From contig NZ_JAATJL010000001.1 of NCBI RefSeq assembly GCF_011927905.1, positions 930,001 through 994,000 of the forward strand: a DNA stretch of 64,000 nt, given 5' to 3'. Position numbers and translations under genes: made by a program. A model generated the notes under the pieces. The model was given only the letters and a program-made list of their open reading frames with translations. It was not told the origin of the DNA and searched no databases. This DNA is from Arthrobacter pigmenti (GTDB lineage: Bacteria; Actinomycetota; Actinomycetes; Actinomycetales; Micrococcaceae). Positions 8,245 through 16,885 of this stretch are shown here, piece by piece. Within the stretch, counting starts at the first letter, position 1. Each line of letters starts with the position of its first letter.

Positions 8245-9614
8245 CAGACGCTTCCCACCCGGCTGGAGGTGCTGCGGCGGAGGTAGAAGAACCAGGTAAC
8301 TCCAAGCATGAGTGCGTAGGCGGTGACGAAACCGTAGAACGCGGCGTCGTACGAGCCGGTAGCGCCCTTCGAAGCGTTCAGCACCTGGGGGATGACGAAT
8401 CCGCCGTAGGCTCCGATCGCGGAGATCAGCCCGAGGGCCGCGGCCGCCTTGCGTCCGGTACTCATCCCGTCATCGATTCGGCCCCGCAGAGCGAAGATGA
8501 TCGGGATCATCCGGTAGGTGGCGCCGTTTCCGGCGCCGGCTGCTGCGAAGAGTACGAGGAACAGCGCCAGGAAGAGCCAGAAGTTCGACGCCGGGAGGGT
8601 CCAGACGACGGTCAAGGCAGCCAGCGCCATGACCGCGAAGGCGCAGACGGTGATCCGCGCCCCGCCCCAGCGGTCGGCGAGGCGGCCACCGTAGGGGCGG
8701 GCCAGGGAGCCGACCAGTGGTCCGAGGAACGCGAGCGACAGGGCGGCCGGTCCGATGGCGAACGTTGAGAACGCCGGGAAGGAGTCCAGGATCAGTTTCG
8801 GGAAGACACCGGAAAAGCCGATGAATGAGCCGAACGTTCCAATGTAAAGGAACGCCATGATCCACAGGTGCGGCTCGCGCAGGGCAGCGACGGAGCCGGC
8901 GAGATCCGACTTCGCACTGGAGATGTTGTCCATGTACTTCCAGGCACCGAAAGCGGCGACAAGGATCAGCGGAACCCAGATCCAACCCGCGAGGGGAAGG
9001 TTGAGCGTCGCAGCTGCGCCCGCCGCGATGACCAGCGGAACAACCAACTGTGCGACGGCGGCGCCCAGGTTTCCGCCGGCGGCGTTCAGTCCCAGTGCCC
9101 AGCCCTTCTCGCGGGCAGGGTAGAAGAAGGTGATGTTCGCCATCGAGCTTGCGAAGTTGCCGCCGCCGAACCCGGCAAGCGCCGCGACGCCCAGCAGTAC
9201 TCCGAACGGCGTGTCCGGGTTGCTGACGCAAACGGCCAGGCCGATCGCCGGAATCAGGAGCAGGAGCGCCGAGATGATGGTCCAGTTCCGCCCTCCGAAC
9301 TTCGGAACCATGAAGGTGTACGGGATGCGGAGCGTGGCACCGATCAGGCTGGGCATCGAGATAAGCCAGAAGATCTCGGCGCTGGAGAGTGTGAAACCGG
9401 CCGCAGGCAGGTAGATAACGGCGATCGACCAGAGTTGCCAGACAACAAAGCCGAGGAATTCGCAGGCGATGGACCAGCGGAGGTTACGTCGGGCAATGTC
9501 TCGGCCGCCGGACTCCCACTGATCGCGGTCCTCGGGGTTCCAGTTATCGATCCACCGGCCGGGACGATGGGCAATAGCTGTTTCGGAGGCTGTGACTGCG
9601 CGTTCAACGCTCAT
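8244..9614 (-). CDS. narK: NarK-type nitrate/nitrite MFS transporter
   Basis: A 456-residue, 12-helix major facilitator. I place the start at the ATG at 9614 (MSVERAVTASETAIAHRPGR) because GAAAGG lies about 7 bases upstream on the minus strand; an upstream in-frame start would add 35 non-conserved residues. Nitrate-signature stretches are GFGGGNFASSMANITFFYP in the fifth helix region and GAGNGATYRMIPIIFAL in the eleventh, both typical of the NNP family. The Arg of SLIGATLRIPYTF fits the substrate-binding position of NarK proteins. It is the first gene of the nitrate operon. Confidence 0.9.
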   Translation of the reverse strand: MSVERAVTASETAIAHRPGRWIDNWNPEDRDQWESGGRDIARRNLRWSIACEFLGFVVWQLWSIAVIYLPAAGFTLSSAEIFWLISMPSLIGATLRIPYTFMVPKFGGRNWTIISALLLLIPAIGLAVCVSNPDTPFGVLLGVAALAGFGGGNFASSMANITFFYPAREKGWALGLNAAGGNLGAAVAQLVVPLVIAAGAAATLNLPLAGWIWVPLILVAAFGAWKYMDNISSAKSDLAGSVAALREPHLWIMAFLYIGTFGSFIGFSGVFPKLILDSFPAFSTFAIGPAALSLAFLGPLVGSLARPYGGRLADRWGGARITVCAFAVMALAALTVVWTLPASNFWLFLALFLVLFAAAGAGNGATYRMIPIIFALRGRIDDGMSTGRKAAAALGLISAIGAYGGFVIPQVLNASKGATGSYDAAFYGFVTAYALMLGVTWFFYLRRSTSSRVGSV

Positions 9615-9867
9615 GGCGGACCTTTCATTCAAGGAGCAGTACAGCCACGATATGGAGGACGCGTTTCGCGTCAGGTCCCGGTATGTAAACGCGGTGTGAC
9701 ATCCGCCTATCCGCGGCACAGCCGCTGCGTGAGCGGAGGGGACAGACGGTTATTGTCCAGAATGTGGACGGGTTATCTCACGCTTCGATTCCGGTGATGA
9801 GATGAAGGATCCGTAATACCACGGTTGCCGGGTATTCCCGCAGCCGTCCAGAGAAAGCACGAAACAT
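9615..9867. promoter_or_regulatory. Divergent promoter region between narK and the MHS transporter
   Basis: This 253-base non-coding region must contain the nitrate operon promoter (minus) and the MHS transporter promoter (plus). An inverted repeat GTCCA-GAATG-TGGAC sits at 9755-9769 and is a plausible operator. I could not assign clear -35/-10 boxes, and which gene the repeat serves is unknown. Confidence 0.4.
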
Positions 9868-11280
9868 ATGTCATCGTCATCATCGACAGTGGAGCCCAGC
9901 GACACCAAGCCGCTGAACTCCCGTGGGCGCGTCATCTTCGCCAGCCTCATCGGCACCACCATCGAGTTCTACGACTTCTACATCTACGCCACGGCGTCGG
10001 TCCTGGTGTTCCCGGCACTGTTCTTCCCGAACTCCGACCCCACCAGTGCGCTCCTGCAGTCATTCGCGATCTTCGGCGTCGCTTTCGTTGCGCGCCCCCT
10101 CGGCTCGATCATCTTCGGCCACTTCGGGGACCGCATCGGCCGCAAGGGAACCCTTGTGGCCTCGCTGCTGACGATGGGCATTGCCACCTTCCTGATCGGC
10201 GTCCTGCCGACCGCGCTGGTTCCCGGTTGGACGTTCCTGGCGCCCGCCATCCTCGTCCTGCTGCGCTTCCTGCAGGGACTTGCCCTCGGCGGCGAGTGGA
10301 GCGGTGCTGCATTGCTCGCGACGGAGAACGCTCCGAAGAACAAGCGCGCGGTGTACGGAACCTTCCCGCAGCTCGGTGCGCCGATCGGCTTCATCATCGC
10401 CAACCTGCTGTTCGTGTTTCTGAACGAGGTCCTCTCGCCCGAAGCGTTCCTGGCATGGGGCTGGCGCGTGCCGTTCATTGCCAGTGCCGTCCTGGTGATC
10501 GTTGGCCTCTATGTGCGGCTGAAGCTGATCGAGAGCCACTCCTTCCAGCAGGTACTGGACAAGGGCAAGGTCGTGAAGCTTCCGCTTGCTTCGGTGTTCA
10601 CCCGCCAGTGGCGCCCGCTGCTCCTTGGTACCTTCATCATGTTCGCCACCTACGTGCTGTTCTACCTGATGACCTCGTTCACGCTGAGCTTCGGCACCAC
10701 CGCCGCCACCGTTGATCAGGCCAGAACCGCCGCGGAGGCTGCAGGGCGCACGTTCACGGCCGAGGACGCCGCGAAGTTCGTTCCGGGCCTGGGGATTGAC
10801 CGCGGAACCTTCCTGTGGATGCTCATCATCGGTGTCGTCTTCTTCGGTATCTTCACCATCGTTTCGGGGCCGCTGGCTGAGAAGTTCGGCCGTCGCCGGA
10901 TGCTGCTGGCGGTCACCGTGGGGATCGCGCTCTTCGGGCTGACCTGGGTGCCGCTCTTCGGTGCGGGGATCGTGGGTGCCATGATCCTGCTCATCCTGGG
11001 ATTCATCCTGATGGGCCTGACCTTCGGCCCCATGGCTGCCATCCTGCCGGAGCTGTTCCCTGCCAACGTGCGGTACACGGGCTCAGCCGTTGCCTACAAC
11101 CTCTCGAGCGTGATCGGTGCGGCGCCGGCGTCGTTCGTTGCCCTCGCGCTGTGGAAGGCGGCCGATGGCAGCACGCTCATGGTGGGCCTCTACCTGAGCG
11201 CCGCGGCGGTCCTTACCTTTATCGCTCTGTGGTTGTCCCGCGAAACCCGCGACCACGACTACGACAACAACATCGGCTAA
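9868..11280 (+). CDS. MHS-family MFS transporter (metabolite:H+ symporter)
   Basis: A 470-residue, 12-helix transporter of the metabolite:H+ symporter group. The first helix region carries the family stretch IGTTIEFYDFYIYATAS; the cytoplasmic loop between helices 2 and 3 is GHFGDRIGRKGTL; the helix 4 region has LRFLQGLALGGEWSGAALLA, a strong MHS signature; the mid-protein repeat is GPLAEKFGRRRML. MHS members carry organic acids such as shikimate, citrate, alpha-ketoglutarate or betaine, and the substrate cannot be told here. The gene has only a weak ribosome binding site (GAGAAAG, about 12 bases upstream). It is followed by a large hairpin. Confidence 0.88.
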   Translation: MSSSSSTVEPSDTKPLNSRGRVIFASLIGTTIEFYDFYIYATASVLVFPALFFPNSDPTSALLQSFAIFGVAFVARPLGSIIFGHFGDRIGRKGTLVASLLTMGIATFLIGVLPTALVPGWTFLAPAILVLLRFLQGLALGGEWSGAALLATENAPKNKRAVYGTFPQLGAPIGFIIANLLFVFLNEVLSPEAFLAWGWRVPFIASAVLVIVGLYVRLKLIESHSFQQVLDKGKVVKLPLASVFTRQWRPLLLGTFIMFATYVLFYLMTSFTLSFGTTAATVDQARTAAEAAGRTFTAEDAAKFVPGLGIDRGTFLWMLIIGVVFFGIFTIVSGPLAEKFGRRRMLLAVTVGIALFGLTWVPLFGAGIVGAMILLILGFILMGLTFGPMAAILPELFPANVRYTGSAVAYNLSSVIGAAPASFVALALWKAADGSTLMVGLYLSAAAVLTFIALWLSRETRDHDYDNNIG

Positions 11281-11296
11281 CGCTTTCTTTCCTTTG

Positions 11297-11369
11297 CATC
11301 GACTCTTCCCAAATGGTGCTTCTCAGCGCTGAATTAGCCTCCAAAGGGCCCATTTGGGGAGAGTCGATG
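11297..11369. terminator. Long imperfect hairpin after the MHS transporter
   Basis: The left arm CATCGACTCTTCCCAAATGG (11297-11316) pairs with the right arm at 11350-11369 at 19 of 20 positions. The 33-base loop contains a perfect decamer palindrome TCAGCGCTGA. It starts 16 bases after the transporter stop and has no clear T-run. It is probably a transcription terminator of the non-canonical actinobacterial kind, although a repeat element is possible. Confidence 0.5.
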
Positions 11370-11454
11370 ATCGTTAATCTTTCCTTCCAAGTTTTCCGCA
11401 GGGCACGCAAGCAAGAATTCATTCTCAGGATCCTTCTCGGTGGAAGCGGATGGA

Positions 11455-12669
11455 ATGAATCAGGAAACGCTCGCGAGCGGCCGATACCTGCTCGACCGGG
11501 TGATCGGCGCCGGAGGGATGGCGGACGTCTATCGCGCCCGGGACTTGAGGCTCGGCCGCGACGTAGCAGTAAAGATGTTCCGCCGCGGCTCAGCCGAAGG
11601 GGTTGCACGCGGTTCGGGCGAAGCCCGCATGCTGGCCGCGCTACATCACCCCGGCCTGGTGCGCGTGCTGGACATGGACGCTGAAGGCGCGGCGAACGGC
11701 CCGTCCTACCTCGTCATGGAGTACATCCGCGGGTCCGACCTCGGCGCGCTGCTCCGCGAGGGTCCGCTATCAGCTGAGAGCACGACGACGGCGGGCCGGG
11801 ACATTGCCCGCACTCTCGACTACATTCACGGCCGGCGGATTGTGCACCGCGACATCAAGCCCTCGAATGTACTGATCCGACACAGCGAGGTTTCGGACGG
11901 CCAATTCAGCTATCTACTCACGGACTTCGGCATTGCCCGATTCTTTGAAAGCAGTCGGGTGACCGCCACGGGAAGCCTGATCGGAACCGCAACCTACTTC
12001 AGCCCCGAGCAGGCGCGTGGCATGTCCGTGGGCGCCCCAACGGACATCTACGCCCTCGGCCTGGTGCTCATCGAGTGCCTCACCGGGGAGCCCGCTTTCC
12101 CCGGCACCGGCCTGGAGAGCGCGCTCGCCCGGATCAGCCGGGCACCCGTCGTCCCCGAGTCCTTCGGTCCGCTTTGGCACGGACTGCTGGTGGCGATGAC
12201 CCTCGACGATCCCGCCGCTCGACCGACCGCCGCCGACATAGTACGAACCCTGGAAGCGCTCGACCCGGCAGTCTCACCCCGGGACGCCCCGACCCTCGCC
12301 GCCGTACTCCTCGCGGGTCCTACCGAGCCCACACCGCACGTCGGCACACCGGGAACCCTCACGACGACGACGACGACGGCGCCGCCGCCAACGCGCGAGT
12401 CGCGCCCCGGGGCCCGCACGGCCGGAGCGACGGTCCCGGCCGCGGTGGAGCACGCACCGCGGGCCCCGCTCGCAGCACCGCTTCCGGTTTCAGGAGCGCG
12501 CCCGTCGGCCCGGGTGGTCATCGCCGTCGTACTCCTGGCGGCGCTGGCGCTTGCGTGCGTCGTCGTCATCTCCCTGCTCAGTGCGCAGCCGGTGCCGGCC
12601 CCGCTTCCCTCGATACCGGGCACCATCGGTGACCTGCTTGAGGACCTGTATGAGAGCGTGCAGCCGTGA
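11455..12669 (+). CDS. Ser/Thr protein kinase (Pkn/Hanks type), membrane anchored
   Basis: A 404-residue protein starting at ATG 11455, preceded by GGAAG at 8 bases; a GTG at 11440 is the alternative. The kinase domain spans residues about 5-265: glycine loop IGAGGMADVYRARD, catalytic Lys in DVAVKMF, HRDIKPSNVLI, DFGIARFF, then GTATYFSPEQARG. A Pro/Thr-rich linker containing TTTTTTAPPPT leads to one transmembrane helix (VVIAVVLLAALALACVVVIS, about residues 360-380) and a short extracellular tail without PASTA repeats. It overlaps the following lipoprotein gene by 4 bases (GTGA), so the two products probably work together at the membrane. The signal sensed is unknown. Confidence 0.88.
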   Translation: MNQETLASGRYLLDRVIGAGGMADVYRARDLRLGRDVAVKMFRRGSAEGVARGSGEARMLAALHHPGLVRVLDMDAEGAANGPSYLVMEYIRGSDLGALLREGPLSAESTTTAGRDIARTLDYIHGRRIVHRDIKPSNVLIRHSEVSDGQFSYLLTDFGIARFFESSRVTATGSLIGTATYFSPEQARGMSVGAPTDIYALGLVLIECLTGEPAFPGTGLESALARISRAPVVPESFGPLWHGLLVAMTLDDPAARPTAADIVRTLEALDPAVSPRDAPTLAAVLLAGPTEPTPHVGTPGTLTTTTTTAPPPTRESRPGARTAGATVPAAVEHAPRAPLAAPLPVSGARPSARVVIAVVLLAALALACVVVISLLSAQPVPAPLPSIPGTIGDLLEDLYESVQP

Positions 12670-13310
12670 GCGCGTACCTCCGGGTGTGTGCGGCCGCAGT
12701 CGCGGCGGCGATCCTGCTGGGCGGATGCTCACAACCGGCGCTCTCCGACGATCTTGCGGATGAACTGCAGGTGGACGTGCAGCAGCTTGCGGTGCAGGCT
12801 GCGCGCGGTGACACCGCAGATGCCACTGCGGCAGCGCGGACGCTTGCAGACCGGGTGCGGATCGCGGAGGCGAACGGAAAAATCAGTGAGGAGCGTGCGG
12901 CGCTCATCCTGCAGCGAATAGACGGACTGATCTCGGTGCTCGCGGATTCGGGTGCTGCGCCGGCGCCGGTCGGCACTCCCGGCCCCGTCGCCCAACCTGC
13001 GCAGCCCCGGGAACCCGCGCCGTCAGCGCCCTCGGCGCCCGCCCGCACCGTGACGCCGGAGCCCGTTCCCACGCCGGAGCCCGTTCCTACGCCTGACCCG
13101 CCGGCACCCGCTGTTCCGGACGGCGCGACTGATGACAACGGTGGCGACGGGGGAGCAGACCAGGACGATTCCGATCCGGTGCTGCCGGACGCCCAGGCAG
13201 AGCCTGCGGTGGAGCCTGACGACGACGATCGCGTGGACGTCGGCGAGGATGAAGATGACGACGGCGGTAAGGGCCGCGGCCGCGGGCGGGGCAGGGGCGG
13301 CGACGGCTGA
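12666..13310 (+). CDS. Lipoprotein with acidic and Arg-Gly-rich C-terminus, kinase-linked
   Basis: A 214-residue predicted lipoprotein with no recognised domain beyond its signal. The signal peptide ends in a lipobox, LLGGC, with Cys near residue 20. Residues about 25-95 are helical and alanine-rich (ADELQVDVQQLAVQAARGDT), and then comes a Pro-rich spacer with a repeated TPEPVP unit. The tail is very acidic (EPDDDDRVDVGEDEDDDGG) and ends in an RG repeat, GRGRGRGRGGDG. The GTG start overlaps the kinase stop by 4 bases, so the pair is translationally coupled. It may be an extracytoplasmic partner of the kinase; that is inferred from position alone. Confidence 0.75.
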   Translation: MSAYLRVCAAAVAAAILLGGCSQPALSDDLADELQVDVQQLAVQAARGDTADATAAARTLADRVRIAEANGKISEERAALILQRIDGLISVLADSGAAPAPVGTPGPVAQPAQPREPAPSAPSAPARTVTPEPVPTPEPVPTPDPPAPAVPDGATDDNGGDGGADQDDSDPVLPDAQAEPAVEPDDDDRVDVGEDEDDDGGKGRGRGRGRGGDG

Positions 13311-13471
13311 TCCTGCGTCTCAGACCTGTCGTGGCCGTCCGTACCGCGATAGCCTCTGCAGCATGCAGATTGACAGGACACTGCTACTTCCGGTCAGCCA
13401 CCCTGCACGAGGGCGCCGAACCGGACTCACGGATGTCAGACGCCATCGGGGTCATCCGCGCCGCCGACGCG

Positions 13472-15271
13472 CTAGTTGATCGCGGCAATCACGGCGCCCG
13501 CAGAGACCGTATCGCCCGGTGCTGCACTCAGCCCCGACACGGTACCGGATTTGTGCGCGGTGAGGGGCTGCTCCATCTTCATGGCTTCGAGCACCACAAT
13601 GAGATCGCCCTCTGAGACCTCGTCACCGTCGTTGACAGCAACCTTCACGATGGTTCCCTGCATGGGAGAGGTCAGCTCATCACCGCTCGCCGCGGAGGCA
13701 GCTCCTGCACGGGAACGGGCAACCTTCTTCGGCTTTCCGGAGGGCTTTCCGTTGGTCGTTCCCAGCCCGGCAGGCAGCACGACCTCCAGCCGTTTGCCGC
13801 CCACCTCGACGGTGACGCGCTGCCGGTTTTCGTCGTCCGCCACGGCGTCCGCCGTACCCGACGGACTCCACGGAGCAATCGTGTTGTTGAACTCGGTTTC
13901 GATCCAGCGGGTGTGGATCGAGAAGCTGCCGGAGGCCGGAGCGAAGGCGGGGTCGCTGACCACGGCGGCGTGGAAGGGAAGGACGGTGGGCATGCCGTCG
14001 ATGAGCATTTCTTCGAGGGCACGGCGGGATCGGGCGAGGGCCTGCTCGCGGGTTGCACCGGTGACGATCAACTTGGCCAGCATGGAGTCGAAGTTTCCGC
14101 CGATCACCTCGCCCGCCTCGATGCCGGAGTCAACACGGACGCCGGGACCGGTCGGAAGCTTGAGCGTCCGGACGGTGCCGGGTGCCGGCATGAAATTGCG
14201 GCCTGCGTCCTCGCCGTTGATACGGAACTCAAAGGAATGCCCTCGCACCTGCGGATCGGTGTAGCCGAGTGCCTCGCCGCGGGCGAGGCGGAACTGTTCG
14301 CGGACCAGGTCGAGGCCCGTGACCTCTTCGGACACCGGGTGCTCGACCTGGAGCCGGGTGTTCACCTCGAGGAAGGAGATAGTGCCGTCCTGGCCGACCA
14401 GGAACTCACACGTTCCTGCCCCCTGGTAACCGGCTTCCTTCAGTATCGCCTTCGATGCCTCGTACAGGCGTGCGTTTTGCTCATCGGTGAGGAAAGGCGC
14501 AGGCGCCTCTTCGACCAGCTTTTGATTGCGCCGCTGCAACGAGCAGTCGCGGGTGGAAACGACGACGACGTCACCGTGGGCATCCGCCAGGCACTGGGTT
14601 TCGACGTGGCGCGGTGCATCTAGGAACCGTTCAACGAAGCACTCACCGCGGCCGAAGGCAGCCGTTGCTTCGCGGACGGCGGATTCATAGGCTTCAGCGA
14701 TTTCGTTCCGTGAGCGCACCACCTTGATGCCGCGTCCGCCGCCGCCGTAGGCCGCCTTGATGGCTAACGGCAGGCCGTGCTGGTCCGCGAAGTCGAGCAC
14801 TTCCTGGACCGATTCGACCGGATCCTCGGTCCCGGGAACCAGGGGGGCACCTACTCTTTCGGCGATATGCCTGGCTTGGACCTTGTCACCGAGCTGGGCG
14901 ATCGCGGATGGTGATGGACCGATCCAGGTGAGTCCGGCGTCGATCACTTTCTGCGCAAACTCGGCGTTCTCGGAGAGGAAGCCGTAGCCCGGATGGATGG
15001 CGTCGGCACCACTTCGGACGGCGGCGTCGAGCACTCGATCCATCAGGAGGTAGGAATCAGCGGCGGTGTTGCCGCCTAACGCGAACGCCTCGTCAGCGAG
15101 CCGCACGTGGAGTGCATCGCGATCCGGATCAGCGTAGACCGCTACCGACGCGATGCCCTCGTCCCGGGCCGCCCGGATGACACGAACGGCGATCTCGCCG
15201 CGATTGGCGATCAGGACTTTGGTGACGTGTGCGGGCGCGGATGTCTGCGCGCGCGTGAACGACTCGCTCAT
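13472..15271 (-). CDS. accA: Acyl-CoA carboxylase alpha subunit (biotin carboxylase plus BCCP)
   Basis: A 599-residue fused biotin carboxylase/biotin carboxyl carrier subunit of acetyl/propionyl-CoA carboxylase, acting in malonyl- and methylmalonyl-CoA supply. The start at ATG 15271 has AAAGGAG about 11 bases upstream. The N-terminal domain begins [19 protein letters not shown]; the ATP-grasp glycine loop is [14 protein letters not shown]; catalytic stretches are [18 protein letters not shown] and [15 protein letters not shown]. The C-terminal BCCP domain has the biotinylated Lys in EAMKMEQ. BirA, epsilon and beta subunits are encoded at 26-30 kb, so the complex is spread over about 15 kb with other genes inserted between. 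Confidence 0.93.
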   Translation of the reverse strand: MSESFTRAQTSAPAHVTKVLIANRGEIAVRVIRAARDEGIASVAVYADPDRDALHVRLADEAFALGGNTAADSYLLMDRVLDAAVRSGADAIHPGYGFLSENAEFAQKVIDAGLTWIGPSPSAIAQLGDKVQARHIAERVGAPLVPGTEDPVESVQEVLDFADQHGLPLAIKAAYGGGGRGIKVVRSRNEIAEAYESAVREATAAFGRGECFVERFLDAPRHVETQCLADAHGDVVVVSTRDCSLQRRNQKLVEEAPAPFLTDEQNARLYEASKAILKEAGYQGAGTCEFLVGQDGTISFLEVNTRLQVEHPVSEEVTGLDLVREQFRLARGEALGYTDPQVRGHSFEFRINGEDAGRNFMPAPGTVRTLKLPTGPGVRVDSGIEAGEVIGGNFDSMLAKLIVTGATREQALARSRRALEEMLIDGMPTVLPFHAAVVSDPAFAPASGSFSIHTRWIETEFNNTIAPWSPSGTADAVADDENRQRVTVEVGGKRLEVVLPAGLGTTNGKPSGKPKKVARSRAGAASAASGDELTSPMQGTIVKVAVNDGDEVSEGDLIVVLEAMKMEQPLTAHKSGTVSGLSAAPGDTVSAGAVIAAIN

Positions 15272-15452
15272 AGGGTGTAAGGCTCCTTTGGTCTGTTGGG
15301 AGCCTAGCGCGGTTTTGTCGCAACTGCCCATAAATGATGACGATTCCCCGTGTTGTCAGCCGATTATTTGTAGGGAAGCTACAAAGGGGTGTCAGGTGGC
15401 GTTCCGCTGCGGTCCGCCCGGCGTCGGTAGGAGCGCAGTTATAGTGAGTTGC

Positions 15453-15830
15453 ATGGTTACTCCACTGCCGGCGCAGAACACTTTCGACCACCTGCGCTCA
15501 TCGGACGGTGAGCATGTGGGGTATATCAACCTGACCCAGGACGGCCGGTTTGTGCCGTTTGACCTCCTTCACCGCCAGCGTGCTGAGCCTATGGATCTTG
15601 ACGAAGCCGAGAACCTACTCGATGAGCTGGGCTTGCGCATGTTCACGGAGGACTGGTGGCTCATACGTGACGGGCAGCAGGAAAAAGTGCTCATCTGCGA
15701 GATCCGACGCGACTCAATATCGGTGGCGCGGGCTATGCCGGGCACCATCGCCAAATCGGTCGACCTCACGGAGACCATCGATCTTCCTCTCCCGACCGAC
15801 CGGCTTGTGCAGACCGGTCAGTCAGCGTAG
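15453..15830 (+). CDS. Conserved hypothetical protein, 125 aa
   Basis: A small soluble protein starting at ATG 15453 (MVTPLPAQNTFDHLRSSDGE); in-frame codons further upstream overlap the carboxylase leader and are less likely. I do not recognise a named family. The sequence looks like a compact alpha/beta protein: HVGYINLTQDGRFVPFDLLH, then DLDEAENLLDELGLRMFTED and WWLIRDGQQEKVLICEIRR, ending in a flexible PLPTDRL tail. There are no transmembrane segments, Cys clusters or signal peptide. It is divergent from the carboxylase gene with about 180 bases between them. Confidence 0.6.
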   Translation: MVTPLPAQNTFDHLRSSDGEHVGYINLTQDGRFVPFDLLHRQRAEPMDLDEAENLLDELGLRMFTEDWWLIRDGQQEKVLICEIRRDSISVARAMPGTIAKSVDLTETIDLPLPTDRLVQTGQSA

Positions 15831-16181
15831 CCGCACCTCTCCGCCGGAGTCGCGTCACGACAGCGGAATCCCGAAAGCGTCCTTACTGCGAACGGCTTGT
15901 CGGCACTTGGCAGCGCTGGGACTTGAACAACCAGCGCGCCGCCTTGGCTATCGGGTGCAGATGGCCGGAACGAAGGACCGGCATGGGAAGTGGCTGATGC
16001 GCGTTCGACGCACCAGTGCTCCCAGCCTGAAGACCTACGTTAATGGGCGGACGGTGCTGATCGGCGACGCGGCGCACGCAATGCCGCCGACCACGGTTCA
16101 GGGCGCGATCACATCGCTGCAGGAGGTGCGGCCCTGTCCTGGGAAGCACCTCAGTAATACTTTGCGGCCTGCACCGTGGGG
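15831..16181 (+). pseudogene. Relic of an FAD-dependent aromatic monooxygenase
   Basis: This 351-base stretch has no intact gene. In frame 1, from about 15960 to 16130, it encodes VNGRTVLIGDAAHAMPPTT followed by VQGAITSLQEV. This closely resembles the GDAAH...P..GQG second FAD-binding motif of the phenol/salicylate hydroxylase family. The upstream Rossmann fold and downstream helices are missing, there is no start codon with a ribosome binding site, and the frame closes soon after at 16185. I read it as the decayed remnant of a flavin monooxygenase gene. Confidence 0.55.
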
Positions 16182-16808
16182 TTAGTTCCAGAGCGAGGTG
16201 AGCTCCACTCCGGCCTTTCGCAGCAGCTCCCGCAGGGTGGAAACACTGAGGCCGACGACGGCGTGCGGGTCGCCGTCGACCTTCTGGATGAAGGCCCCGC
16301 CACGTCCGTCGATGGTGAAGGAGCCGGCGCAGTTCAGCGGCTCACCCGTGGCAATGTACGCCTCGATCTCGGCGTCCTGGAGTTCCACGAAGTGCACCTG
16401 TGCGGAGGCGACGGCGCCCACGCCGGTGCCGGATCCGGCGTCGTTCGCGTCCCGTGTGTCCACCAGCCAATGGCCGGTGTGCAGGGTTCCGTGCGAGCCT
16501 GACATCCGCCGGATCCGAGCGCGGGCGACTTCGGGCTCGTATGGCTTGCCGTGTGCTTCCCCCTCGAACTCGAAGACGGAATCGCAACCGAGAATCAGGG
16601 CGCCGTGGGCTTCCGGGAGGGCTGCGACGGCTTCGGCTTTCGCGCGGGCAAGCAGCTGGGCAGTGTCGTAGGGGCTTGGATTTCCGTGTTCAGCGGTGAC
16701 CCTGTCTTCATCCACGTCCGAGACCCGCACCGAATGGGCGATGCCCGCTTCAGCCAGGAGTTTGGTGCGGGCCGGGGATGCGGAAGCGAGGATGAGCCGA
16801 ACAGTCAT
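16182..16808 (-). CDS. maf: Maf-family nucleotide pyrophosphatase
   Basis: A 208-residue Maf/YhdE-type nucleoside triphosphate pyrophosphatase, a house-cleaning enzyme hydrolysing non-canonical or excess NTPs. It has the N-terminal LILASASPARTKLLAEAGI loop, the central ALILGCDSVFEFEGEAHGKP stretch with the catalytic Asp, and the C-terminal GRGGAFIQKVDGDPHAVVGL. Length is normal. In mycobacteria maf lies in the same carboxylase gene neighbourhood (accA3, maf, accE5, accD5), and the location here between carboxylase subunits fits that conserved order. Confidence 0.92.
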   Translation of the reverse strand: MTVRLILASASPARTKLLAEAGIAHSVRVSDVDEDRVTAEHGNPSPYDTAQLLARAKAEAVAALPEAHGALILGCDSVFEFEGEAHGKPYEPEVARARIRRMSGSHGTLHTGHWLVDTRDANDAGSGTGVGAVASAQVHFVELQDAEIEAYIATGEPLNCAGSFTIDGRGGAFIQKVDGDPHAVVGLSVSTLRELLRKAGVELTSLWN

Positions 16809-16837
16809 GCGGACCAGCCTAGTTGTTGTGGCAGACG

Positions 16838-16871
16838 AAAAAGGGACCCGGCCTGATGCCGAGCCCCTTTT
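16838..16871 (-). terminator. Rho-independent terminator of the dicarboxylate symporter
   Basis: Arms AAAAAGGGACCCGGC (16838-16852) and GCCGAGCCCCTTTT (16858-16871) form a stem with loop CTGAT. Read on the minus strand it lies 15 bases after the symporter stop and ends in a T-run, the canonical form. It separates the symporter from maf. Confidence 0.75.
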
Positions 16872-16885
16872 CCGTGTGCAACAGG

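Noticed and set aside
12371..12387. Short (ACG)n-like run in the kinase linker as a microsatellite or phase-variation tract
   Set aside because: It encodes a Thr run in a disordered linker with several units only; a length change in codon units would not shift the frame.
13363..13479. Short open frame after the kinase-linked lipoprotein
   Set aside because: About 38 codons, Arg-rich end, no ribosome binding site; taken as non-coding spacer before the convergent carboxylase gene.
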